Shown piece after piece: positions 1-7,846 of a stretch of DNA of 64,000 nucleotides (within the stretch, counting starts at the first letter, position 1; every line of letters begins with the position of its first letter). Below the pieces are notes generated by a model. That model did no database searches. It saw only the letters and a program-made list of their open reading frames with translations, and was not told the origin of the DNA. The position numbers and the translations under genes were made by a program. Source of the stretch: Neisseria brasiliensis (GTDB lineage: Bacteria; Pseudomonadota; Gammaproteobacteria; Burkholderiales; Neisseriaceae); contig NZ_CP046027.1 of the NCBI RefSeq assembly GCF_009671065.1, forward strand, positions 1,736,001-1,800,000, written 5' to 3'.

Positions 1-124
1 CGTTTTCCACCAAGCTGTGCATCAGTGCAAGCGTGGTGTCTGTATCAGGGTCGCCGACGGTGATATAGGGAATCAGGGCTTTGGCACCGTTTAAATCGGC
101 AAAGGTTTGCTGGATTCTGCTCAT
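1..124 (-). CDS. trpA: tryptophan synthase alpha subunit, N-terminal fragment (cut by window edge)
   Basis: Only the first 41 codons are inside the window; the gene runs off the left edge. The start reads MSRIQQTFADLNG..., followed by ALIPYITVGDPD, the conserved first strand of the TrpA TIM barrel with the Gly-Asp-Pro substrate loop. TrpA cleaves indole-3-glycerol phosphate to indole and glyceraldehyde-3-phosphate and passes indole to TrpB in the cytoplasm. The ATG at 122-124 is preceded by a purine-rich ACGAGAACAAG stretch. The family assignment is by recognition of the conserved N-terminus; the rest of the gene cannot be judged. Confidence 0.9.
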   Translation of the reverse strand, partial: MSRIQQTFADLNGAKALIPYITVGDPDTDTTLALMHSLVEN

Positions 125-220
125 CTTGTTCTCGTGTTCAAGCTCAGACGCTAAACGCAGCGCCTGCCTAAATGCAAATCAATAATCGTCTAAGTATAAC
201 ATTGCCGCCTTGTAAATAGA

Positions 221-259
221 CAGGCCGTCTGAAAAAATTATTCATTTTCAGACGGCCTG
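221..259 (-). terminator. DUS inverted-repeat hairpin after fxsA
   Basis: Two DUS copies face each other (222-233 and 247-258) and form a stem of about 15 bp with a 9-nt loop just downstream of the fxsA stop. It probably ends fxsA transcription and separates it from trpA, whose start is at 124. Confidence 0.7.
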
Positions 260-275
260 TTTGGAGTGGGGCAGA

Positions 276-773
276 TTAATCGAGTTTGTGTTCGATGTAA
301 TCTTTGGTTTTGCTGCGCGGATCAACGCGGGTGACGGTGGTGTATTCGGCATCGATGATGTCGTCGTCTTTCGGTTGCGTTGATTGCTGGGTAAACGGAT
401 TGTGCGCGCGATTAGGATCGAAAGTGGCGGTATGCATGCTCATGTCGGCAATCGGTTTGCCTTTAATCGGCAGCAACAAAATCAGCGCGACCAGCATAGA
501 CGCAAAGCCCGGGCTCATCAACAGCAAACCGGCCAATGCAAAACGAATCGGCCACAAAAGCTGATACATGGAAATATCTTTGCCGCTGCGCATGGTCGCA
601 CCCACCAACAACACGCCCGACATACCGGTGCGGCGCAACATGAATACGCCGAGTGCAAAGCTGGCAATCATCAGCAAAAAGGTCAGGCCGCCACCGAGCC
701 AATCGGCAACCCAAACAATTGACATGATTTCTAAAAAGATCAGTACCAAAAAGCCGATACCTAAAAATTGCAT
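276..773 (-). CDS. fxsA: FxsA family membrane protein
   Basis: A 165-residue inner-membrane protein of the FxsA family, a group that in E. coli suppresses F-exclusion of phage T7 when overexpressed and whose normal role is unclear. The N-terminus MQFLGIGFLVLIFLEI begins a first hydrophobic segment. Further hydrophobic stretches follow (GGGLTFLLMIASFALGVFML, then a pair near residues 75-105), and the last 45 residues are polar and acidic. The ATG at 771-773 is chosen over longer in-frame starts because AAGGAA lies just upstream and the hydrophobic N-terminus matches the family. It ends next to a DUS hairpin and appears monocistronic. Confidence 0.85.
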   Translation of the reverse strand: MQFLGIGFLVLIFLEIMSIVWVADWLGGGLTFLLMIASFALGVFMLRRTGMSGVLLVGATMRSGKDISMYQLLWPIRFALAGLLLMSPGFASMLVALILLLPIKGKPIADMSMHTATFDPNRAHNPFTQQSTQPKDDDIIDAEYTTVTRVDPRSKTKDYIEHKLD

Positions 774-1116
774 GGTTGGTTCCTTGTGGATTTTAGCGTT
801 AGTTTGAGATATTAACATAAAGGTGTTTGCGCCGCCTTTCAAGGTGGCAAAATGTGAAAACGCGTAAGCTTATGTAGCAGTAAAAGTAAGTAAACGGAAT
901 GTTAAAGACTGGGCTTTAGGCGAGGATTATAGAGCTTGGATTTTTTACGTTTTAAAAGATGACTGAAACGGCTGGTTTGGATGAAAAGGCCGTCTGAAAA
1001 GCATTTCAGACGGCCTTTCAATATTTTTGCCAAACATACCGACCGCAATCACACCGACATTATGCGCCAAGCTCGGTCATGGCGGATAAACGGCAGATTT
1101 GGTATCCTTATGCCCT
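774..1116. other. 343-bp intergenic region between divergent fxsA and nlpD
   Basis: This holds the presumed divergent promoters of fxsA and nlpD. The only clear structure is the DUS hairpin at 985-1018. No convincing ORF, operator or RNA gene was seen in the remainder. Confidence 0.6.
985..1018. repeat. inverted DUS pair upstream of nlpD
   Basis: A near-perfect 15-bp stem with a 4-nt loop made of two facing DUS copies. It lies about 100 bp upstream of the nlpD start rather than after a gene, so it may be an uptake signal or a leader hairpin rather than a terminator. Confidence 0.7.
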
Positions 1117-1791
1117 ATGAACACACAGACACTTCTTACCATCTCAACTCGCTGCAAAACGATTTTGCTCATTGGTATGGTGGCGCTGCTCGCTGCCTGT
1201 GCTTCCAACCAAACCAAACCGGTGCCGGAAGGCTATTACCGCGTTCAATCCGGTGATACCTTATACCGCATCGCCAAGCGATACGGCCAAAATGTGCAAG
1301 CCTTGGCTGCTTGGAACAATTTGCCGAATTCTTCCAAAATTGAAGTTGGCCAAGTTTTACGAGTGCGCCGTGATGCCGCCGCCAATCCTTCCGCTTCACG
1401 TTCGGTGACACCGGTTAACCGCCTGCAACTGCAATGGCCGGTGGATAACGGCAGCAACAGCATTATTCAACGTTACAACGGCGTCACTAACAAAGGCATC
1501 GATATTTCAGGCTATCGCGGCCAAACCGTGAAAGCCGCTGCGGCCGGCCAAGTGATTTACGTTGGCGAAGGTGTGCGCGGCTACGGCAAATTGATTTTAA
1601 TCAGCCACAACACTTCAACCATCACCGCCTATGCGCACAACGACAATATTTTGGTACAAAAAGACCAAAACGTGCGCGCCGGTCAGCCTATCGGCAATAT
1701 GGGCAGCACCGACAGCGATCGCGTGAAGCTGCATTTTGAGGTGCGGATTAACGGTAAAGCAGTTGACCCGATGACACATTTGCCACGATAA
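1117..1791 (+). CDS. nlpD: NlpD-type LysM/LytM lipoprotein (murein hydrolase activator)
   Basis: A 224-residue outer-membrane lipoprotein. A signal peptide ends in the lipobox LLAAC near residue 28. A LysM peptidoglycan-binding domain follows (YYRVQSGDTLYRIAKRYG, about residues 40-85), then a C-terminal LytM/M23 domain (about 115-224). The LytM metal ligands are altered: the expected His/Asp site reads NKGIDI and the HxH motif reads KLHFEVR, as in E. coli NlpD, which is catalytically dead and activates the amidase AmiC at the septum. The same role is inferred here. ATG 1117 is preferred over an upstream TTG because it directly precedes the signal peptide. Confidence 0.85.
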   Translation: MNTQTLLTISTRCKTILLIGMVALLAACASNQTKPVPEGYYRVQSGDTLYRIAKRYGQNVQALAAWNNLPNSSKIEVGQVLRVRRDAAANPSASRSVTPVNRLQLQWPVDNGSNSIIQRYNGVTNKGIDISGYRGQTVKAAAAGQVIYVGEGVRGYGKLILISHNTSTITAYAHNDNILVQKDQNVRAGQPIGNMGSTDSDRVKLHFEVRINGKAVDPMTHLPR

Positions 1792-1804
1792 GTTTTAAAT
1801 AAAT

Positions 1805-1850
1805 CATCAAAAGGCCGTCTGAAAACTAAGTTTTCAGACGGCCTTTTGAT
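1805..1850. terminator. bidirectional DUS terminator between nlpD and dcd
   Basis: A perfect 20-bp stem with a 6-nt loop whose core is two facing DUS copies, with A and T runs on its flanks. It lies between the convergent ends of nlpD and dcd and can serve both. Confidence 0.85.
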
Positions 1851-1871
1851 TGGTATTTATTTGAATACACA

Positions 1872-2438
1872 TCAAGTTTTCGGTAAAGTCACGCCGGTTT
1901 GACCCATGTATTTGCCGTTGCGGTCTTTGTAAGATGTTTCGCACACTTCGTCGCTCTCAAAGAACAACACTTGCGCCACGCCTTCGCCGGCATAGATTTT
2001 GGCCGGAAGCGGGGTAGTGTTGGAAAATTCCAGCGTCACATAGCCTTCCCATTCCGGCTCAAACGGGGTGACGTTGACAATAATGCCGCAGCGGGCGTAA
2101 GTTGATTTGCCCAAGCACACGGTCAACACATTGCGCGGAATGCGGAAATATTCCACTGTGCGCGCCAGTGCGAATGAGTTTGGCGGAATGATGCAGCAAT
2201 CGTCTTCGACGGTGACGAAGTTTTTCGGGTCGAAATTTTTCGGGTCGACGATGGTGCTGTTGATGTTGGTGAAAATTTTGAATTCGTTGGCGCAGCGGAT
2301 GTCGTAGCCGTAGCTCGATGTGCCGTAGGAAATAATGCGCTGGCCGTTGATTTCTTTGATTTGGTTCGGTTCAAACGGCTCAATCATGCCGTGTTCTTCG
2401 CTCATGCGGCGAATCCATTTGTCTGATTTAATGCTCAT
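1872..2438 (-). CDS. dcd: dCTP deaminase
   Basis: A 188-residue homotrimeric cytoplasmic enzyme converting dCTP to dUTP, the main source of dUMP for thymidylate in many proteobacteria. The family signatures are visible: GTSSYGYDIRC near residue 40, the LARTVEYFRIP strand, CLGKSTYARCGI with the catalytic and nucleotide-binding Ser/Arg region, and the Glu-containing PEWEGYVTLEFSNTT near residue 130 that activates water. Length equals the usual proteobacterial enzyme. An AAGGAATCAGC ribosome site precedes the ATG. Confidence 0.97.
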   Translation of the reverse strand: MSIKSDKWIRRMSEEHGMIEPFEPNQIKEINGQRIISYGTSSYGYDIRCANEFKIFTNINSTIVDPKNFDPKNFVTVEDDCCIIPPNSFALARTVEYFRIPRNVLTVCLGKSTYARCGIIVNVTPFEPEWEGYVTLEFSNTTPLPAKIYAGEGVAQVLFFESDEVCETSYKDRNGKYMGQTGVTLPKT

Positions 2439-2464
2439 GCTGATTCCTTGTAAGCGATGATGGT

Positions 2465-2497
2465 TTCAGACGGCCTATATAAAAAAGGCCGTCTGAA
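2465..2497 (-). terminator. DUS hairpin after the MORN-repeat gene
   Basis: Facing DUS copies separated by an A-rich loop start 3 nt past the stop codon of the minus-strand MORN gene. Confidence 0.7.
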
Positions 2498-2499
2498 TA

Positions 2500-2925
2500 C
2501 TATTTTTTCTTAGGTTGATTGGTTAATTTGACGTCTTTCATCATGCCTTTATCAAAGGTGATGACAAACAACGGCTCGTTGTTTTGCGTGACTTGGAATT
2601 GACCTTCGGCAAAACCCTGCTTAAATTGGCCGGTTAACACCATATTATTCAGGCGGGTGCTGTTGACGGAAAACGGCTCGAGAAATACCGTTTTGCTGGT
2701 GTTGACGGTGTAAGTGCCTTTGCCTTCGAAGCGGCCGTTTTTAAACTGGCCTTGGTAGCTGCGACCGTCTTGGCAAGCCCAGCTGCCTTTGCCGTGTGGC
2801 GTATTGGCCTTATCTACTTCGCCTTCGTAACGGCAGCCCTTGATTTGGTAAGGGTCGATGACTGCCGCGTTTACCGGTTGCCACAATGCCAAGCCTAAAG
2901 GCAAAAACGCTAAATATTTCAACAT
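2500..2925 (-). CDS. exported MORN-repeat protein, function unknown
   Basis: A 141-residue protein with a signal-peptide-like N-terminus (MLKYLAFLPLGLALWQPVNA). It then has MORN-like units: CRYEGEVDKANTPHGKGSWAC, GRSYQGQFKNGRFEGKGTYT and a more diverged third copy (LTGQFKQGFAEGQFQV). Two cysteines near residues 31 and 49 could form a disulfide in the periplasm. MORN repeats form beta-hairpin ladders, but no specific function can be given. AAGGAG lies 6 nt before the ATG. It is the last gene before a DUS hairpin and is separated from rdgC by another one, so it is probably transcribed alone. Confidence 0.75.
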   Translation of the reverse strand: MLKYLAFLPLGLALWQPVNAAVIDPYQIKGCRYEGEVDKANTPHGKGSWACQDGRSYQGQFKNGRFEGKGTYTVNTSKTVFLEPFSVNSTRLNNMVLTGQFKQGFAEGQFQVTQNNEPLFVITFDKGMMKDVKLTNQPKKK

Positions 2926-2942
2926 AAACCACTCCTTAATGG

Positions 2943-2975
2943 TTTCAGACGGCCTATTGATCAGGCCGTCTGAAA
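2943..2975 (-). terminator. DUS hairpin abutting the rdgC stop codon
   Basis: A stem of two facing DUS copies begins at the base directly after the rdgC TAA (2976-2978), an unusually tight placement. Confidence 0.75.
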
Positions 2976-3875
2976 TTATTCCTGCCAGCCGCCTAAATAA
3001 GAAACCAATTCTTCCAACATAGTGCTGAGCGCTTCGGTCATCAAAATTTGCGAAGCAAAAGTCAGGCTGGCGGCATCATCGCCGTTGTTTTCCGCTTCTT
3101 CCTGCAACACATCCAAATACTGAATGCGCTTGAGCGTGAAATCCTGCGTCAGGATAAACGCAATCTGCTCGCGCCACACCAAGCCCAGTTGGGTCACTGT
3201 TTTGCCGTTTTTTACATGCTGCACCACTTCATCGGCGGTCAAATCCTGCTTGGATACTTTCACCGTTGGCACCACATCGCCCACGCCTTTGAGTTCGCAA
3301 TCGCTGTCCAACTCAAAACCACCTTCGCAATGGCCATCAAGCAGCCAAGAAGTCATCAACGAAGAAGGCGACTGCTTGGTATTCGGTAGGCTCGCTTCCA
3401 AGCCGCCCAAGGCTTCGCGTAATTTGGTTAACAGATTTTCCGCTTTGGCAGAAGAAGCATTGTTCACCAGCAAATAACCATGCCGCGTATCCAACACCGC
3501 CTGCGTGCGGCTGGAACGGGTAAACGCGCGCGGCAGCAGGTCATCGGTGATGATGTCTTTCAATTCCTGCTTTTCCTTGCGGCCGACATTGCGCCCTTCA
3601 TTGCTTTGGATTTCTAAAACTTTGTCGTCCAAAATATCGCGGATCACACCGGCAGGCAAGACTTTCTCTTCTTTTTTCAAAGCCACGCGCCAAGTGTAAT
3701 CTGCCGGGAAAACCAATTCCGGCGAGAAAGAAACCGGTGCGGCAAAGCCTTCGCTGAACCAATCCAAACCTTGGCAATGGGTAAATTCCGCTTCGCCCAG
3801 TTTAGCCGCCAAAGTCTCCAATTCAGGCAGTTTTTCCTTGTTGACAGGGTAAAAACTGATTTGCTTAAACCACAT
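2976..3875 (-). CDS. rdgC: recombination-associated protein RdgC
   Basis: A 299-residue protein of the RdgC family, a ring-shaped DNA-binding protein that limits RecA loading. In neisseriae it is needed for efficient pilin antigenic variation. Typical features are the N-terminus MWFKQISFYPVNKEKLP, the SRTQAVLDTRHGYLLVNNASS core and the acidic C-terminal half. Length matches the family. A GGAAAGGAAAATCAG ribosome site precedes the ATG. It appears monocistronic. Confidence 0.96.
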   Translation of the reverse strand: MWFKQISFYPVNKEKLPELETLAAKLGEAEFTHCQGLDWFSEGFAAPVSFSPELVFPADYTWRVALKKEEKVLPAGVIRDILDDKVLEIQSNEGRNVGRKEKQELKDIITDDLLPRAFTRSSRTQAVLDTRHGYLLVNNASSAKAENLLTKLREALGGLEASLPNTKQSPSSLMTSWLLDGHCEGGFELDSDCELKGVGDVVPTVKVSKQDLTADEVVQHVKNGKTVTQLGLVWREQIAFILTQDFTLKRIQYLDVLQEEAENNGDDAASLTFASQILMTEALSTMLEELVSYLGGWQE

Positions 3876-3982
3876 CTGATTTTCCTTTCCTTAAAACGCC
3901 TTCATTATACAGATTTTAGCCGCAAAAATGGATAAAGGCCGTCTGAAAAACATGGCCTAATGAAAATAATCGCGCGGCTATG

Positions 3983-4011
3983 TTGACAGTATAAAACGGC
4001 TTAGGTATAGT
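3983..4011 (+). promoter_or_regulatory. sigma-70 promoter of tRNA-Glu
   Basis: A perfect -35 TTGACA (3983-3988) and a -10 TATAGT (4006-4011) with a 17-bp spacer, placed 15 nt before the first tRNA base. Confidence 0.85.
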
Positions 4012-4026
4012 CTCGTCTTCGGTTAC

Positions 4027-4102
4027 GCGCCCATCGTCTAGAGGCCTAGGACACTGCCCTTTCACGGCGGCAACCGGGGTTCGAATCCCCGTGGGCGTGC
4101 CA
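4027..4102 (+). tRNA. tRNA-Glu (anticodon UUC)
   Basis: A 76-nt cloverleaf. The acceptor stem GCGCCCA pairs with TGGGCGT (one G-U pair). There is a D arm with GTCTAGAGGCCTAGGAC, anticodon loop CTTTCAC with anticodon TTC, T arm CCGGGGTTCGAATCCCCG, discriminator G, and CCA encoded at 4100-4102. A strong promoter and a strong intrinsic terminator flank it, so it is an independent single-tRNA transcription unit. Confidence 0.97.
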
Positions 4103-4112
4103 GATTTCGATT

Positions 4113-4150
4113 AAAGCCCTGCTGGTTTCAGCAGGGCTTTAGTTTTTTTG
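4113..4150 (+). terminator. intrinsic terminator of tRNA-Glu (not DUS-based)
   Basis: A perfect 12-bp stem (AAAGCCCTGCTG and its complement, 4-nt loop) followed by a T-rich run. It is one of the few terminators in the window without a DUS. Confidence 0.9.
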
Positions 4151-4278
4151 TTTGATTAAACATGGTATCACATTTTCAGACGGCCTTTCCCATTTCACAC
4201 AGTTTTCACGCTGCTGAAAATACTTCGGATTTGGTTTACAATACCGCTATTCATATTTTTAGCTATCGAGAGAGATTC

Positions 4279-5574
4279 ATGTTAGACATCCAACTTTTGC
4301 GTAATGACACCCATGCGGTAGCGGCTCGTCTGGCGGCGCGTGGTTATGAATTTGACACGGCGCGTTTTCAGGCTTTGGAAGAGCAGCGTAAGGCGGTTCA
4401 GGTCAAGGCTGAGGAATTGCAGGCGGCGCGCAACAGTATTTCCAAGCAAATCGGTGCGCTCAAAGGTCAGGGCAAACATGATGAAGCTCAGGCGGCCATG
4501 GATCAGGTGGCACAAATTAAGGTGGATTTGGAGCAGGCTGCCAAGGATTTGGAGGCCGTGCAGCAGGAATTGGACGCTTGGTTGCTGACCATCCCGAATC
4601 TGCCGCATGAAAGCGTGCCTGCGGGTAAGGATGAAACGGAAAACGTGGAAGTGCGTAAAGTCGGCACGCCGCGTGAATTTGACTTTGAGATTAAAGACCA
4701 TGTCGATTTGGGCGAACCGCTCGGCTTGGATTTTGAAGGCGGCGCGCGTTTGTCGGGTGCGCGTTTTACCGTGATGAAAGGTCAAATCGCGCGTTTGCAC
4801 CGTGCCTTGGCGCAATTTATGTTGGATACGCACACGCTGCAACACGGCTACACCGAGCATTACACGCCGTATATCGTTGATGACGTAACCTTGCAGGGTA
4901 CGGGACAGTTGCCGAAATTTGCCGAAGATTTGTTCCATGTGACCCGTGGCGGCGATGAGAGCAAGAAAACGCAATACCTGATTCCGACTGCGGAAGTGAC
5001 GCTCACCAACACCGTGGCCGACAGCATTGTGGCCGACAGTGAATTGCCGCTGAAGCTGACCGCGCATTCGCCGTGTTTCCGTTCGGAAGCGGGTGCGTAT
5101 GGCAAAGACGTGCGCGGTTTGATTCGCCAGCATCAGTTTGATAAGGTGGAAATGGTGCAAATCGTGCGTCCGGAAGATTCTTATCAGGCTTTGGAAGAGA
5201 TGGTCGGCCATGCGGAAAACATCTTGAAAGCGTTGGAACTGCCTTACCGCGTGATTACCTTATGCACGGGCGACATGGGCTTTGGCGCAACCAAAACGTA
5301 TGATTTGGAAGTGTGGGTGCCGGCGCAAAATACCTACCGCGAGATTTCCAGCTGTTCTAACTGCGAAGATTTCCAAGCACGCCGTATGAAAGCGCGTTTC
5401 AAAGATGAAAACGGCAAAAACCGTTTGGTGCATACTTTAAACGGTTCAGGTTTGGCAGTTGGCCGCACTTTGGTGGCTGTTTTGGAAAACCATCAAAACG
5501 CCGACGGCAGCATCAACATTCCTGCCGCCTTGCAGCCGTATATGGGTGGCGTGGCTAAGTTGGCAGTGAAGTAA
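4279..5574 (+). CDS. serS: seryl-tRNA synthetase
   Basis: A 431-residue class II aminoacyl-tRNA synthetase that charges tRNA-Ser (and tRNA-Sec where present). The N-terminal ~110 residues form the long antiparallel coiled-coil arm that contacts the tRNA (rich in Glu/Ala/Lys/Gln). The catalytic core shows class II motif 2 (SPCFRSEAGAYGKDVRGLIRQHQF) and motif 3 (NGSGLAVGRTLVAVLEN). ATG 4279 begins MLDIQLLRND, the usual SerS start; longer in-frame starts would add non-conserved residues. It is followed by a DUS terminator. Confidence 0.98.
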   Translation: MLDIQLLRNDTHAVAARLAARGYEFDTARFQALEEQRKAVQVKAEELQAARNSISKQIGALKGQGKHDEAQAAMDQVAQIKVDLEQAAKDLEAVQQELDAWLLTIPNLPHESVPAGKDETENVEVRKVGTPREFDFEIKDHVDLGEPLGLDFEGGARLSGARFTVMKGQIARLHRALAQFMLDTHTLQHGYTEHYTPYIVDDVTLQGTGQLPKFAEDLFHVTRGGDESKKTQYLIPTAEVTLTNTVADSIVADSELPLKLTAHSPCFRSEAGAYGKDVRGLIRQHQFDKVEMVQIVRPEDSYQALEEMVGHAENILKALELPYRVITLCTGDMGFGATKTYDLEVWVPAQNTYREISSCSNCEDFQARRMKARFKDENGKNRLVHTLNGSGLAVGRTLVAVLENHQNADGSINIPAALQPYMGGVAKLAVK

Positions 5575-5587
5575 TTGAATTAAAGGT

Positions 5588-5624
5588 AAAGGCCGTCTGA
5601 AACTTGATGTTTCAGACGGCCTTT
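5588..5624 (+). terminator. DUS terminator of serS
   Basis: A 16-bp stem built from two facing DUS copies with a 5-nt loop, followed by a short T run, 14 nt after the serS stop. Confidence 0.85.
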
Positions 5625-5713
5625 TTATTGGTTGGTTTATTTTTAGGTAAACAGGATAGTGTTTATCAGAAAATGCCATTCGCTTCTGATTTTATCCTAA
5701 GCGATTTTGTAAT

Positions 5714-5754
5714 AACAAGGCCGTCTGAAATATTATTTTTCAGACGGCCTTGTT
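5714..5754 (-). terminator. DUS terminator of the amino-acid binding lipoprotein gene
   Basis: A 17-bp inverted repeat with a DUS core, 25 nt past the stop of the minus-strand gene; the flanks are A/T-rich. Confidence 0.8.
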
Positions 5755-5778
5755 TATATTTTACCGCATCAAATCAAA

Positions 5779-6585
5779 TTATTTCTTGGCTTCGTCAGCA
5801 AAGTATTTGGCTTTGATTTGCTCGTATTCGCCGCTTTCGCGTACTTTTTTCAATGCGTCGTTCAGCATTTGAACAGTAGCTTCGTCGCCTTTGCGGGCAG
5901 CAATGCCGTAGTTTTCAACGGTGAAATCAGGCAGGGTGATGAAGTCCATGCCTTTGGTCGGGTTGTTTTTCACATAGTTGGCAATCACAGCGCTGTCGCT
6001 CACTACGGCATCCAAACCGCCGTTTTCCAATTCTTTGATCACCAATGGCACGGTTTCAAAGCGGGCGATTTTCGGGCTGTCGTTGCCTAACAGTTTAGAT
6101 ACAGAGAAGTCGCCGGTGTAGCCGGTTACCACGCCGACTTTGTTCAGGTTTTTCAAATCTTCTGATGAAGAAATCGGTTTGCCTTGCGGTACCAACACCA
6201 CTTGGGTAATTTCAAAATACGGATCGGTGAAGTCCATCGATTGTTTGCGGTCGTCGGTGATGGTTACACCTGACATCACGATATCCACGTCGCCGTTGTT
6301 CAATGCTGGGAACAGGCTTTCCCAAGGCTGGTGTTTGTATTCCACTTTGAAGTTGCCGGCTTTGGCCATGGCATCCATCAAGTCAACATCGAAGCCTTCC
6401 ACTTTACCGTTGGCATCGCGTGATTCAAATGGCGCGAATTCGGCATTCATGGCTACGCGGTATACTTTATTTGGGTCGGCAGCAGCAGGTGCAGCGGCGG
6501 TGGTGTCTTTGCTTTGGCCGCTGCATGCGCCCAAGGTCAGTGCCGAGCAGGCGATGGCTGCGGCAATCCATTTTTTCATGTTCAT
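5779..6585 (-). CDS. amino-acid ABC transporter substrate-binding lipoprotein
   Basis: A 268-residue lipoprotein with lipobox LTLGAC (Cys near residue 21), a low-complexity Ala/Thr linker and a type II periplasmic binding fold (SBP_bac_3). Family hallmarks are visible: NAEFAPFESRDANGKVEGFDVDLM, the PWESLFPALNNGDVDIVMSGVTIT core and DFTDPYFEITQVVLVP. It should capture a polar amino acid for a permease/ATPase pair encoded elsewhere, as no transporter genes flank it. The same orphan arrangement occurs in other neisseriae. The start MNMKK has GAGGAG about 8 nt upstream. The ligand cannot be read from the sequence. Confidence 0.9.
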   Translation of the reverse strand: MNMKKWIAAAIACSALTLGACSGQSKDTTAAAPAAADPNKVYRVAMNAEFAPFESRDANGKVEGFDVDLMDAMAKAGNFKVEYKHQPWESLFPALNNGDVDIVMSGVTITDDRKQSMDFTDPYFEITQVVLVPQGKPISSSEDLKNLNKVGVVTGYTGDFSVSKLLGNDSPKIARFETVPLVIKELENGGLDAVVSDSAVIANYVKNNPTKGMDFITLPDFTVENYGIAARKGDEATVQMLNDALKKVRESGEYEQIKAKYFADEAKK

Positions 6586-6702
6586 GGTGAGTCTCCTCTA
6601 TGTGGTGAATCGAAATTAAATAAAATAAAGCGCGATTTTAGCATAAGTCTATAATGACAGGGCAATGCGCAGCATAAACTTTTTGCCGTTTATCCGCTTG
6701 AA

Positions 6703-6954
6703 TCAGCGTTCTTTTTCACGGAAAAAGGCGTAAGTCACGTCGTGGAACAAATCCGTGTGCGGACTGTCTTCGTAGTTGAGTTCGGCCAAAGCGTCTTCAA
6801 ACGCCAGTTGGATGGATTCGACCACGTCTTGAGCGGTGTCGCCGGGCAGGGCGCGAATCAGGCCTTTGAGTGCGGTGGCCAAAACGTGATTCTGCATACG
6901 CAAAACTTCGTTTGACTCTTCCAAAAATTCTAATCGTTGCTCAATGCTGCTCAT
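6703..6954 (-). CDS. small conserved hypothetical protein
   Basis: An 83-residue acidic, soluble protein. The first ~35 residues (SSIEQRLEFLEESNEVLRMQ) look like a short coiled coil; the rest includes the helix ALKGLIRAL and an acidic AFEDALAELNYEDS stretch. No catalytic motif was recognised. It is divergent from the gene at 7041, with only 86 bp between the start codons. AAGGAAT lies 6 nt before its ATG, supporting a real gene. Confidence 0.7.
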   Translation of the reverse strand: MSSIEQRLEFLEESNEVLRMQNHVLATALKGLIRALPGDTAQDVVESIQLAFEDALAELNYEDSPHTDLFHDVTYAFFREKER

Positions 6955-7040
6955 GTCTATTCCTTAGGAATCTGATAGAATGCCGCATTATAGCAAATCA
7001 AGCGGTTTGATTGCGAAACGGAAATTGCAACGAGATAAAA

Positions 7041-7841
7041 ATGGATACCAAAAAGCCAAATCCTTCATCACAAACGGAAAACGATTTCAACTGGGAACGC
7101 CGGTTGGAACAATTACGCCAGACCCGTCAGATTAACGCGCCCTACACCCACGCGCCCTTGATTCGCGAATCGAAAGACCTGCGCCAGAATGTTGCCGCCA
7201 AAGCCGACAAACCTTATGAACTCGATCAAAAATCGCGCGATAAGGTATTGCGGGAATACATGCGCAAATGGCAGGAAGAGCATAATGCCGAAGTGGCGCA
7301 GCATGAAGACATCGAAACCGACGATATGGTGCTGCTACAGGAAAACTGGTTGAGCGCGCAAAACGCCTTGCAAATGCGTGCATCCGAGAAACACATCGAA
7401 TCGACCCGCACCGTGTGGCTAAATCCGAAACGTCAAACCGTAGAATTTCCCGAGCCGCAAACCGAAAGCGAAGACACCATGCCGTCTGAAAAGATGAATG
7501 AAACTGATCATTCAGACGGCCTCGATGATGTGGCCGAACAAAAAATAGTGGTGAATATCAATGTATTGAATCCGCAGAACATCGGCCGCCGAGAAGTGTT
7601 TTGCATCTCCGAACAAGAATTGGCCGAGCGCCTGATCAAGCGCATGCGTCCGCACGTGACCGATGCGGTCAACGGCATGATTCGCGTGGCGCTGCAAAAA
7701 CAAATGGCTTTGCTCTCTTACAATTTGCAGCAAACCTTAAACGAACAAGCGCCGGCCTTGGTGGAGGATTTGCTCGATCACAATGTCAAAAAAGTGTTGG
7801 CTGATTTAAAATACGAAATGAAATACAAGCGTGAGAAGTAA
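7041..7841 (+). CDS. hypothetical protein with intragenic inverted DUS
   Basis: A 266-residue, charged, apparently cytoplasmic protein with no recognised domain. The first ~110 residues are rich in Arg/Lys/Glu/Gln. The middle is acidic and low-complexity. The C-terminal ~75 residues are predicted helices (EQELAERLIKRMRPHVTDAV onward). The central segment contains two facing DUS copies inside the coding frame (about 7482-7521), read as MPSEK and HSDGL. ATG 7041 follows AACGAGAT. Only 5 bp separate it from the next gene, so the two are probably co-transcribed. The function is unknown. Confidence 0.7.
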   Translation: MDTKKPNPSSQTENDFNWERRLEQLRQTRQINAPYTHAPLIRESKDLRQNVAAKADKPYELDQKSRDKVLREYMRKWQEEHNAEVAQHEDIETDDMVLLQENWLSAQNALQMRASEKHIESTRTVWLNPKRQTVEFPEPQTESEDTMPSEKMNETDHSDGLDDVAEQKIVVNINVLNPQNIGRREVFCISEQELAERLIKRMRPHVTDAVNGMIRVALQKQMALLSYNLQQTLNEQAPALVEDLLDHNVKKVLADLKYEMKYKREK

Positions 7842-7846
7842 ACCGA

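Noticed and set aside
4282..5211. 309-codon minus-strand ORF inside serS
   Set aside because: Antisense shadow of seryl-tRNA synthetase with no domain and biased composition.
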